Shown here: positions 1 to 5,316 of the stretch, in pieces | How the letters are laid out: each line of letters begins with the position of its first letter | How positions within the stretch are numbered: the first letter of the stretch is position 1 | Notes under the pieces: generated by a model | Seen by the model: only the letters and a program-made list of their open reading frames with translations | Database searches by the model: none | Told to the model about the DNA's origin: nothing | Translations under genes and position numbers: made by a program | NCBI GenBank assembly: GCA_945927915.1 | Contig: CAMEMX010000101.1 | Span: forward strand, 1 to 5,840 | Reading direction: 5' to 3' | Source of the DNA: an uncultured Clostridia bacterium | Lineage (GTDB): Bacteria > Bacillota > Clostridia > Oscillospirales > Oscillospiraceae | DNA: 5,840 bases

Positions 1-341
1 TACAGATAGCCTGCACCTGTATTGAACGCAAAAGTACCCGCTGTTGTACCGGCTTCGAGCGTAAGATCCTGCACATCGCCGGAAACAGTGAGAGTATTGT
101 CACTGGCTTTAGTTACATCAGCTTGCCCTCTGTTATTCTCTTTCTGTGTAGTGCTGAGGGCATAGTTATAGTCGGCAGCCACAATAATGACCGTGTCGCC
201 CGCATGCAGGGTGGACGCATCGGTAACAAGCTCATAGGTATCGCCTGCGGCGGCGCTCGCAGTCAGGCCGAGGGACGGCAGCATGGAAAGCACCATGCAA
301 ATAACGAGCACGGCAGACAAGAATCGTTTACTGCGTTTCAT
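1..341 (-). CDS. Sec-secreted cell-surface/extracellular protein, N-terminal fragment
   Basis: This gene is cut by the window edge: the first 113 residues are visible and the frame is open to position 1. The start is the ATG at 341-339, preceded by a good AAAGGAG ribosome binding site 8 nt upstream. Residues 1-32 form a clear signal peptide: basic n-region MKRSKR, a hydrophobic core rich in Leu, Val and Met, and an Ala-Ser-Ala-Ala-Ala cleavage region. No lipobox Cys is seen. The mature part begins GDTYELVTDASTLHAGD and is beta-strand-like and rich in Thr, Gly, Ala and Val. The text around residues 58-113 (YALSTTQ, NNRGQA, later FNTGAGYLY) resembles modules I associate with large extracellular proteins of gut Firmicutes and Bacteroides; that resemblance is from memory. 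Function is unknown because the catalytic or binding domains, if any, lie outside. It lies 29 nt downstream of the small peptide gene with no terminator between, so it is probably co-transcribed. Confidence 0.85.
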   Translation of the reverse strand, partial: MKRSKRFLSAVLVICMVLSMLPSLGLTASAAAGDTYELVTDASTLHAGDTVIIVAADYNYALSTTQKENNRGQADVTKASDNTLTVSGDVQDLTLEAGTTAGTFAFNTGAGYL

Positions 342-370
342 TGATAGGACTCCTTTCCTTTCGGATTCTC

Positions 371-604
371 TCACGACGAGAACAGATTGTTCGCGCTTTC
401 ATAGTAGCAAACATTGACTTGGCTGCCGCCGTTTGTACAGCTTGCCCATTTCTCCGCGAAGATCGTATATCCAAGCCCGTCGGGATCATAGGAACACTGC
501 TCGATCTGCGACGGCTGGGGATTTGAGATTGCACACGCGGCGATGGTGCTTTCCAGAGTAAACTCCTCTTTCAGCAGCATCGGTTTTTCGTACTTTCGTT
601 TCAT
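371..604 (-). CDS. Small Cys-containing peptide, probable RiPP precursor
   Basis: The protein has 77 residues counted from the ATG at 604. An in-frame ATG at 613 would add three residues. I prefer 604 because the sequence then begins MKRKYEKP, the form I associate with small clostridial peptides of this look. The AGGAG at about 617-621 is 12 nt from this ATG but only 3 nt from the other, so neither spacing is ideal. Visible layout: a charged leader-like part with KYEKPMLLKEEFTLES, then IAACA, then a polar Cys-containing C-terminal part. Cysteines are at 24, 37, 56 and 66, and the peptide ends LFSS. There is no signal peptide or membrane segment. Neighbours are the HPrK-like kinase upstream on the same strand and, divergently, a radical SAM/SPASM enzyme with a PqqD-like protein. 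That setting is what suggests a ribosomally made, post-translationally modified peptide. Precursor status and leader/core boundary are inference. Confidence 0.72.
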   Translation of the reverse strand: MKRKYEKPMLLKEEFTLESTIAACAISNPQPSQIEQCSYDPDGLGYTIFAEKWASCTNGGSQVNVCYYESANNLFSS

Positions 605-624
605 TCTTCCCATTCGCTCCTCTC

Positions 625-645
625 TCCGCCGAGGGACTCGGCGGA
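625..645 (-). other. Strong hairpin just 5' of the peptide gene ribosome binding site
   Basis: A perfect 9-bp inverted repeat: TCCGCCGAG at 625-633 and CTCGGCGGA at 637-645, with a 3-nt loop. In the minus-strand transcript it sits immediately upstream of the GAGAGGAG ribosome binding region of the peptide gene. No T-run follows it, so it is not an intrinsic terminator. It could stabilise or mark a processed 5' end of the peptide mRNA. Confidence 0.6.
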
Positions 646-657
646 CCGTATCTCAAC

Positions 658-676
658 CGGGACGGCAGATGTCCCG
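658..676 (-). other. Second small hairpin in the kinase-peptide gap
   Basis: A 6-bp inverted repeat: CGGGAC at 658-663 and GTCCCG at 671-676, with a 7-nt loop. In the minus-strand transcript it begins 7 nt after the kinase stop codon (683-685). No T-tract follows. Together with the 625-645 hairpin it fills most of the 78-nt gap between the two genes, which is consistent with an mRNA processing or stability element. Confidence 0.45.
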
Positions 677-682
677 AAAAGT

Positions 683-1537
683 TTACTGAGTTCTTTCGTC
701 GATCATTGCTGCCAGCGCTTGGACTGCGCTATCATCCGGCAGGCATTGCAGGTGATACACCGGCACACGCGCAGCAAGCGACGCCGCGAGATCGACCAGC
801 AGCGGCAGATCCTGCGAAAATTCGGGCGGCAGATACGTTCCGGACAGCAGGGGCTTCACCGCGGAAGCCGCACGCAGCCGCGTGACGCGGTTCTCCTTTG
901 CCTGCGAGAGACTGACGATCGCGGCGACCGGGGCGGTGACGTTTTCGCAGTCCGGCGAGGTGCCGGAGATCGGCAGGCCGTAGGCCGTCACAATGCCGCC
1001 CTCCAGACCGATGGCTGCGCGGTCGCCGTTGACGATGCGGGTGCCCATGCTGCGCTGCCAGAGCTTCGCTTGCGTCGTTTTGCCAGTGCCGCTCGGTGCG
1101 GTGAAGAGAATCGCACGACCGTTATATAATATGTAGGCGCAATGCAGCAGGAGCTTTCCCTGCTGCGGCAGACGGCGCGGCAGACCGTATTGCACAAAAA
1201 GATCCGAAACATCCGTGCCCCAAGGGAGCAGCTCCTCCTGCACGGCAATCTCCCAGCAGGCGTTCTCCCCTTCTCTGACCGCGACGGTCTCTTTCCCGGT
1301 GACAGTGTCGGTGTAGATCCGCGATTGGCGTCCGTTTTCGTCAAACACGCGCACCCGACCATTATCGAAGAGCAGCCGCCCGGTAAGCTGCGGCAGCTCC
1401 GGCACATGGCAGACACGGTAGCGAAGCGCCGGACGGACGGAAGTCGTCTCAAAAAGCCGCCATTGCCGGCTCACCGTAATCGGTCGGTCCGAGCTGACCT
1501 CCATCGCTGCATTCGCAACGAGAAAAAACCGTTCCAC
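683..1537 (-). CDS. HPr-kinase-like (HprK-related) P-loop kinase, probable peptide-tailoring kinase
   Basis: The protein has 284 residues. The start is a GTG at 1537-1535 with GAGGG 5 nt upstream; no in-frame ATG lies upstream before a stop at about 1578. Residues 1-125 form a non-catalytic N-terminal region with many predicted beta strands. The C-terminal half has the HprK-type core: H132 before a strand (LLHCAYI), Walker A APSGTGKTT at 147-155 with K153, an acidic RIVNGDRAAI stretch at 167-176 with D172 where HprK has its Asp-Asp motif, and GLPISGTSP at 187-195. Family knowledge: HprK itself phosphorylates Ser46 of HPr, while diverged homologues in RiPP clusters phosphorylate the precursor peptide (PadeK in paeninodin biosynthesis). 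The weak match to HprK outside the P-loop core and the adjacent small peptide gene favour the second role. Substrate and activity are inference. Catabolite-control HprK is the less likely alternative. Confidence 0.82.
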   Translation of the reverse strand: MERFFLVANAAMEVSSDRPITVSRQWRLFETTSVRPALRYRVCHVPELPQLTGRLLFDNGRVRVFDENGRQSRIYTDTVTGKETVAVREGENACWEIAVQEELLPWGTDVSDLFVQYGLPRRLPQQGKLLLHCAYILYNGRAILFTAPSGTGKTTQAKLWQRSMGTRIVNGDRAAIGLEGGIVTAYGLPISGTSPDCENVTAPVAAIVSLSQAKENRVTRLRAASAVKPLLSGTYLPPEFSQDLPLLVDLAASLAARVPVYHLQCLPDDSAVQALAAMIDERTQ

Positions 1538-1580
1538 GATGCCCTCGCTTTCCGTTCTATAAAAACAGATTCTAAAAAAT

Positions 1581-1634
1581 TAGTTTACATTATATATCGT
1601 CTGACAGAAATAATCAATAGAATTATGTAAATTA
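1581..1634. repeat. Imperfect inverted repeat in the divergent promoter region (possible operator)
   Basis: The arm TAGTTTACATTAT at 1581-1593 is matched, as an inverted repeat, by ATTATGTAAATTA at 1622-1634. Eleven of 13 positions agree, including an uninterrupted TTTACAT/ATGTAAA core. The spacer is 28 bp, so the arm centres are 41 bp apart, close to four helical turns. One arm covers the -10 of the kinase promoter and the other lies between the two -35 boxes. The region is AT-rich, so chance is a real alternative. Confidence 0.35.
1589..1617 (-). promoter_or_regulatory. Sigma-A-type promoter for the kinase-peptide transcript
   Basis: Reading the minus strand, the -35 is TTGATT (1617-1612), followed by a 17-bp spacer and a perfect -10 TATAAT (1594-1589). 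The predicted start of transcription is near 1582, giving a leader of about 45 nt to the GTG at 1537. It is the only good promoter seen upstream of the kinase, and none is evident directly upstream of the peptide gene. Confidence 0.75.
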
Positions 1635-1646
1635 ACAGGAAAAAAC

Positions 1647-1675
1647 TTGATAAAAATGCCAAGATATAGTATACT
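1647..1675 (+). promoter_or_regulatory. Sigma-A-type promoter for the radical SAM-PqqD operon
   Basis: The -35 is TTGATA (1647-1652), followed by a 17-bp spacer and the -10 TATACT (1670-1675). The predicted start near 1682 gives a leader of about 34 nt. Its -35 lies about 30 bp from the -35 of the opposite promoter, so the two transcripts start back to back and could share a regulator. The ribosome binding site AAGGATGTGAG (1700-1710) follows. Confidence 0.75.
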
Positions 1676-1715
1676 CAAGAAAACCCGGCAACGAACGGAA
1701 AGGATGTGAGCATAA

Positions 1716-2828
1716 ATGATGCAAAACGGATACCTGCAATATGTGCTGAACAAGGCGTACCGCAGTAAGATCGCCGCGTCCGGCACGCTGGAGCTGACCG
1801 CGCGGTGCAATCTCTCTTGCAAAATGTGCTACATCCACAGGGCGGAGAATGACGCCGAGGCGCTTTCAAAGGAGCTGCCTACCGAATTCTGGCTCGATAT
1901 GGTGCAGCAGGTGCGGCAGGCGGGAACGCTGACCATGCTGATCACGGGCGGCGAGCCGCTGCTGCGCCGCGATTTCCGCGAGATCTATCTGGCGTGCAAA
2001 AACGCGGGCATTCTGGTCTCGGTCAACACGAACGGCACGCTCCTTCGTGACGAGGACATCGCTTTTTTTGCGAAATACCCTCCGGTGCGGCTGAATATCT
2101 CCCTGTATGGCGCGTCGGAGGAGACGTATGCTGCGCTATGCGGCATCGGTCAGATGTATACCCGCACGGCGGAGAACATCCGAAAGCTCCGTCAGGCCGG
2201 CGTTGCCGTCAAGATCAACTATACCGTCACGCCGTTTAACTGCGGCGACGCGGAGGCGATCTTTGCCTTTGGACGGGAGGTCGGCGCGCCGGTGCAGCAC
2301 GCGACCTACCTCTTCCCGCCCGTGCGTACCTGCGACGGCTGCTGCGGCGAGACCTCGCGCCTCTCCCCGCGCGAGGCGGCGGAGACGGAACTGCGCTGCA
2401 CGCGGGAAAAGCTCGGCGCTGAGAACTTTGCGCGCCGACGTGCGGAGATCTTGCGCGGTACGGCAGGCGTTACCGTCGCGGACGAGGACGGCACGCGCGA
2501 CCCGACGGAGCGCATCTTCTGCCGCGCCGGAACCAGCTCCTACTGGATCACCTACGACGGAAGGCTGCTTCCCTGCGGGATGCTGCAGGAGCCGTCCGTT
2601 TCGCTGAACGGACGCACGTTTGCCGACGCCTGGCACGAGGTGCAGAAAGCAACGGATCGCATCCTGCTGCCCGCGCAGTGTACCGCCTGCGCCCTGCGAC
2701 CGCACTGCGAGGTCTGTGCCGCCGTCTGCTACGGCGAGAACGGGCGATTTGACCGTGTTCCGCGCTATCTTTGCGAAAAGACGCAGCATACGCTCGCGCT
2801 CTACCGCGAAACGGAGGAAAACGCATGA
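1716..2828 (+). CDS. Radical SAM/SPASM domain peptide maturase
   Basis: The protein has 370 residues. Two adjacent ATGs (1716 and 1719) are both usable; AAGGATGTGAG lies 5 or 8 nt upstream. The radical SAM core carries CNLSCKMC with C31, C35 and C38 ligating the 4Fe-4S cluster that binds S-adenosylmethionine, and ITGGEP around 76-81. The C-terminal part fits a SPASM domain for auxiliary Fe-S clusters: C269 and C287 in a C-x12-G-x4-C pattern, then C322, C325, C331, C334 and C338 in CTACALRPHCEVCAAVC, and a final C353. An additional Cys group, C206, C209 and C210 (CDGCC), lies in the core domain. Such enzymes modify ribosomal peptides, for example by thioether or C-C bond formation, using 5'-deoxyadenosyl radicals in the cytoplasm. 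The PqqD-like partner overlaps its stop codon. The likely substrate is the divergent small peptide, which is inference. The exact reaction cannot be told from sequence. Confidence 0.93.
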   Translation: MMQNGYLQYVLNKAYRSKIAASGTLELTARCNLSCKMCYIHRAENDAEALSKELPTEFWLDMVQQVRQAGTLTMLITGGEPLLRRDFREIYLACKNAGILVSVNTNGTLLRDEDIAFFAKYPPVRLNISLYGASEETYAALCGIGQMYTRTAENIRKLRQAGVAVKINYTVTPFNCGDAEAIFAFGREVGAPVQHATYLFPPVRTCDGCCGETSRLSPREAAETELRCTREKLGAENFARRRAEILRGTAGVTVADEDGTRDPTERIFCRAGTSSYWITYDGRLLPCGMLQEPSVSLNGRTFADAWHEVQKATDRILLPAQCTACALRPHCEVCAAVCYGENGRFDRVPRYLCEKTQHTLALYRETEENA

Positions 2829-3088
2829 GAAGAAACCCGGGCTTTATCCTGCGCGAGGTCGCGGGCGAGTATATTCTGGTGCCGCTGACGGGTGATCTGG
2901 AGCTGAACGGCATTCTCGCCCTGAACGGTCTCGGCTATGAGATCTACACACGGATCGATGAGACGGGCTCCTTTGAAGCGCTGGTCGACGAGCTCTGCGC
3001 GCTCTATGACGCGCCGCGCGAGGTCATCGCCGCCGACGCTGCGGAGTTTTTGCAGCAGTTGACAGAGGAAAAGATCGTCATTGCATAA
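2825..3088 (+). CDS. PqqD-like peptide chaperone (RiPP recognition element)
   Basis: The protein has 87 residues. The start at 2825 overlaps the radical SAM stop in an ATGA arrangement, and GGAGG lies 7 nt upstream inside the preceding gene, so translation is probably coupled. An upstream in-frame ATG at 2771 exists but would extend deep into the radical SAM gene and adds no family sequence. The protein reads as a typical PqqD fold: FILREVAGEYILVP strands at about 7-20, LNGLGYEIYTRI at about 34-45, a helical EALVDELCALYD segment at about 52-63, and a C-terminal helix ending in FLQQLTEEKIVIA. Members of this family bind the leader of a precursor peptide and present it to the partner radical SAM enzyme. 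Length is near the usual 85-95 residues for stand-alone PqqD. Binding of the peptide encoded at 371-604 is the obvious hypothesis and is untested. Confidence 0.9.
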   Translation: MRRNPGFILREVAGEYILVPLTGDLELNGILALNGLGYEIYTRIDETGSFEALVDELCALYDAPREVIAADAAEFLQQLTEEKIVIA

Positions 3089-3104
3089 CCTGTCGGAATA
3101 TACG

Positions 3105-3145
3105 AAACCGGTCGGAGCTGGCTGCTCCGGCCGGTTTGCTTTTGT
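3105..3145 (+). terminator. Rho-independent terminator of the radical SAM-PqqD operon
   Basis: The left arm AAACCGGTCGGAGC (3105-3118) pairs with GCTCCGGCCGGTTT (3124-3137) around a 5-nt loop. The 14-bp stem contains one G-U pair. It is followed by GCTTTTGTT. It lies 17 nt after the PqqD-like stop codon and directly abuts the convergent htpG stop at 3146-3148. The T-tract is on the plus strand, so it serves mainly the plus-strand operon. Confidence 0.88.
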
Positions 3146-5050
3146 TCAGCGCATCATTTCGCACACGAGGTCGGTATATGCGGTCGGGTCCTCCAGCGGC
3201 AGGTTCGCCATCAGAAGTCCCTGGCAGTACAGAAGCTGCGCGTACTTCTGCGCCTTTTCCGTGTCGGCGCCGATGCTCGCCCTGAGTGCCTGCAGCGCGG
3301 GATGCTCCGGGTTGACCTCCAGGATCCTGCCGCAGCGGTAGTCGGAATTCGGGTCGAGAGTGCGGAAGTATTTCTCCATCTCGAAGCTCATGCCGCCGTC
3401 CGGCACCATCGTGACCGGGTGGCTGCCGAGATCGGACGAGACGCGCACCTGCGCGACCTTGTCCCCGAGGGTATCCTTGAGGAAGTCGAGGCAAGCCTTG
3501 AATTCCTCCGACTTCTCCTCCGCCGCCTTCTTTTCTTCCTCCGTTGCAAGATCGAGATCGTCCGTCAGAATGTTGCGGAACTCATGCGATTCATAGGTGC
3601 GCAGCGTCTGCGGGATAAATTCGTCGACCTGCTCGGTCAGAAGCAGGACGTCAAAGCCGCGCTCACGCAGCATTCCGGTCTGCGGGAGCTTGGAAAGCTG
3701 TTCCGCGCTGCTGCCCGTTGCAAAATAGATGTGCTTCTGCGATTCGGGCATCGCCGCGCAGTATTCCTTGAGCGTAACGAGCTTGCCCTCTTTGTCCGAG
3801 CGGAATTCGACGAGATCCTGCAACAGCTCCTTGTGCATTCCGTAGTCGGAGACGAGGCCGTATTTGAGCTGTCTGCCGAAGGCGGCGTAGAATTTCTCGT
3901 ATTTCTCCCGCTCGTTTTCCAGCAGGCGCAGCAGCTCCGCTTTGATCTTTTTCTCAAGGTTTGCGGCGATGGTTTTCAGCTCGCGCGTGTGCTGCAGCAG
4001 CTCGCGGCTGATGTTGAGGCTGAGATCCTGCGTGTCGACCACGCCGCGGACGAAGCGGAAATGCTCCGGCAGCAGGTCTGCGCAGTTTTCCATGATGAGT
4101 ACGCCGGAGGAATAAAGCTGCAGGCCGTGCTTGAAGTCCTTGGTGTAGAAATCATAGGGCGCTTTCGCGGGGATATAAAGCAGTGCCTTATAGGTCACCG
4201 CACCCTCGACGCTGACGTGGATGACGCCTGCCGGCTTCTCATAGTCGAAGAATTTCTCGCGGTAGAAGCTCTGGTACTCCTCCTCGGTGACGTCCTTTTT
4301 GTTCTTCTGCCAGAGCGGGACCATCGAGTTGAAGGTCTGATCCTCGACGACCGTCTCGTATTTCGGCTCCTTATCCTCTGCCTCATCGGTCTCCGGCTCC
4401 TCCACGGGGCGCTGCTCCTCGACCTCCATTTTGATCGGGTAACGGATATAATCGGAGTATTTCTTCACAAGGCTGCGCAGGCGGTAGTCGGACAGGTAAT
4501 CGCTGTAGCGCTCGTCGTCCGTATCCTGCTTCAGGTAAAGCGTGATCACCGTACCGGCGTTTTCCTTCTCGCACGGCGAGAGCGAATAGCCGTCTGCGCC
4601 GGTGGACTCCCACTGCCACGCCTCGTCCGCGCCGTACTTCTTCGACACGACCGTGACCTTCTCCGCGACCATGAACGCGGAATAAAAACCCACGCCGAAC
4701 TGCCCGATGATGTCAATATCGTCCTTCTTTTCCATTTCGGTCTTGAATTGCAGAGAGCCGCTGTGGGCGATGGTGCCGAGATTTTCCTCCATCTCTTCCC
4801 TGCTCATGCCGATGCCGTTATCGGAGACGGTCAGCGTGCGCGCGTCCTTATCCACCGCGAGGCGGATGACGAAATCGCTGCGGCTCAGGCCGACGTTTTC
4901 ATCCGTCAGCGCCTGATAGGCCAGCTTGTCGATCGCGTCCGACGCGTTGGAGATCAGCTCACGCAGGAAGATCTCCTTGTGGGTGTAAATTGAGTTGATC
5001 ATCAGGTCCAGCAGACGCTTGGACTCCGCCTTAAACTGTTTCTTTTCCAT
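3146..5050 (-). CDS. htpG: Molecular chaperone HtpG (bacterial Hsp90)
   Basis: Complete at 634 residues, the usual length. HtpG is a cytoplasmic ATP-driven dimeric chaperone that helps remodel client proteins, often with DnaK. The N-terminal GHKL ATPase domain (about 1-210) shows FLRELISNASDAIDKL with E31 and N35, SDNGIGM with D77 for adenine contact, GTIAHSGS at 92-99 and IGQFGVGFYSAF at 115-126 for the ATP lid. An acidic linker lies at about 208-232. The middle domain carries LNISRELLQ with R349, the Arg that contacts the ATP gamma-phosphate. The C-terminal dimerisation domain runs to the end and lacks the eukaryotic MEEVD tail, as expected for a bacterial protein. The start is the ATG at 5050 with AAGGAAG 10 nt upstream. 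A CIRCE operator and a sigma-A promoter precede it, so it should be heat-inducible through HrcA. It is convergent with the PqqD-like gene and appears monocistronic here. Confidence 0.98.
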   Translation of the reverse strand: MEKKQFKAESKRLLDLMINSIYTHKEIFLRELISNASDAIDKLAYQALTDENVGLSRSDFVIRLAVDKDARTLTVSDNGIGMSREEMEENLGTIAHSGSLQFKTEMEKKDDIDIIGQFGVGFYSAFMVAEKVTVVSKKYGADEAWQWESTGADGYSLSPCEKENAGTVITLYLKQDTDDERYSDYLSDYRLRSLVKKYSDYIRYPIKMEVEEQRPVEEPETDEAEDKEPKYETVVEDQTFNSMVPLWQKNKKDVTEEEYQSFYREKFFDYEKPAGVIHVSVEGAVTYKALLYIPAKAPYDFYTKDFKHGLQLYSSGVLIMENCADLLPEHFRFVRGVVDTQDLSLNISRELLQHTRELKTIAANLEKKIKAELLRLLENEREKYEKFYAAFGRQLKYGLVSDYGMHKELLQDLVEFRSDKEGKLVTLKEYCAAMPESQKHIYFATGSSAEQLSKLPQTGMLRERGFDVLLLTEQVDEFIPQTLRTYESHEFRNILTDDLDLATEEEKKAAEEKSEEFKACLDFLKDTLGDKVAQVRVSSDLGSHPVTMVPDGGMSFEMEKYFRTLDPNSDYRCGRILEVNPEHPALQALRASIGADTEKAQKYAQLLYCQGLLMANLPLEDPTAYTDLVCEMMR

Positions 5051-5074
5051 AGTTCATCAGCTTCCTTCGTAGAA

Positions 5075-5101
5075 TTGGCACTCTAAGTGCCTGAGTGCTA
5101 A
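5075..5101 (-). promoter_or_regulatory. CIRCE operator (HrcA binding site) upstream of htpG
   Basis: On the minus strand it reads TTAGCACTC, nine bases, then GAGTGCCAA. It matches the CIRCE consensus TTAGCACTC-N9-GAGTGCTAA with one difference. It overlaps the predicted transcription start and lies 24 nt upstream of the htpG ATG. HrcA is the established repressor for CIRCE and is released on heat stress. The spacer carries GGCACT, which forms a second, nested dyad with the right arm (GGCACT-TAG-AGTGCC, 5077-5091). Confidence 0.95.
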
Positions 5102-5106
5102 AACCA

Positions 5107-5134
5107 ATTATACCGCGGATTTAGATTTTTGCAA
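5107..5134 (-). promoter_or_regulatory. Sigma-A-type promoter of htpG
   Basis: Minus strand: -35 TTGCAA (5134-5129), 16-bp spacer, perfect -10 TATAAT (5112-5107). The predicted start is near 5100, at the upstream edge of the CIRCE element, which is the usual arrangement for HrcA repression. Confidence 0.78.
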
Positions 5135-5244
5135 GCCCTTGTTACAATTTATTTACACATTGCCGTGGAATGTGCATAGTGCATAATTTTTTACTAAATT
5201 TTTGTGCAGTTTGACGGTTATTCCATTCAGGCAATCCGCGAAAT

Positions 5245-5259
5245 ACGGAAATATTCCGT
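5245..5259. promoter_or_regulatory. Short perfect dyad upstream of the MATE gene (possible operator)
   Basis: ACGGAA (5245-5250), ATA, TTCCGT (5254-5259) is a perfect 6-bp inverted repeat with a 3-bp spacer. It ends one base before the candidate -35 box at 5261, a position where a bound repressor would block polymerase. No regulator gene is adjacent. The rest of the 5135-5316 gap is AT-rich and holds no gene that I can support. Confidence 0.35.
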
Positions 5260-5260
5260 C

Positions 5261-5289
5261 TTGCAACTTGGCGCTTTTCACAGTAAACT
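5261..5289 (+). promoter_or_regulatory. Candidate promoter of the MATE transporter gene
   Basis: -35 TTGCAA (5261-5266), 17-bp spacer, -10 TAAACT (5284-5289). Each box matches consensus at four of six positions, so this is a moderate candidate. It gives a leader of about 20 nt that contains the AAAGGAGG ribosome binding site. A second, similarly weak candidate further upstream is TTGCCG (5160-5165) with CATAAT (5182-5187). Confidence 0.4.
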
Positions 5290-5316
5290 GATGCGGGTTA
5301 TAAAGGAGGCGCTTTT

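Noticed and set aside
605..613. In-frame ATG at 613 as the peptide start
   Set aside because: It would leave only 3 nt between AGGAG and the start codon, and the sequence beginning at 604 (MKRKYEKP) fits the peptide style better. It cannot be fully excluded.
625..645. Hairpin as a transcription terminator of the kinase gene
   Set aside because: No T-run follows on either strand, and the minus-strand peptide ribosome binding site follows directly.
719..1630. Plus-strand open frames (719-1129, 1142-1630) opposite the kinase
   Set aside because: They are antisense to the kinase, Arg/Gln-rich, without domains or ribosome binding sites, and the second runs through the divergent promoter region.
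1580..1869. Short minus-strand frames covering the divergent promoter region
   Set aside because: They overlap both the promoters and the start of the radical SAM gene, and have no plausible start context or family resemblance.
2136..2789. A 217-codon minus-strand frame opposite the radical SAM gene
   Set aside because: It is Arg/Ala/Gly-rich shadow sequence of a GC-rich gene with strong motifs on the plus strand.
371..3088. Classification as a lasso peptide cluster because of the HprK-like kinase and PqqD-like protein
   Set aside because: No asparagine-synthetase-like cyclase and no transglutaminase-like leader protease are in the window, and a radical SAM/SPASM enzyme is present instead.
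3302..4993. A 563-codon open frame on the plus strand opposite htpG
   Set aside because: It lies entirely antisense to an unmistakable htpG, has no family-like motifs and a skewed Leu/Val/Arg/Asp composition typical of the reverse complement of a GC-rich gene.
5160..5187. TTGCCG/CATAAT as the main MATE promoter
   Set aside because: The -35 is weak, the spacer is 16 bp, and it would give a 120-nt leader. The 5261-5289 pair is closer and has the better spacer, though neither is strong.
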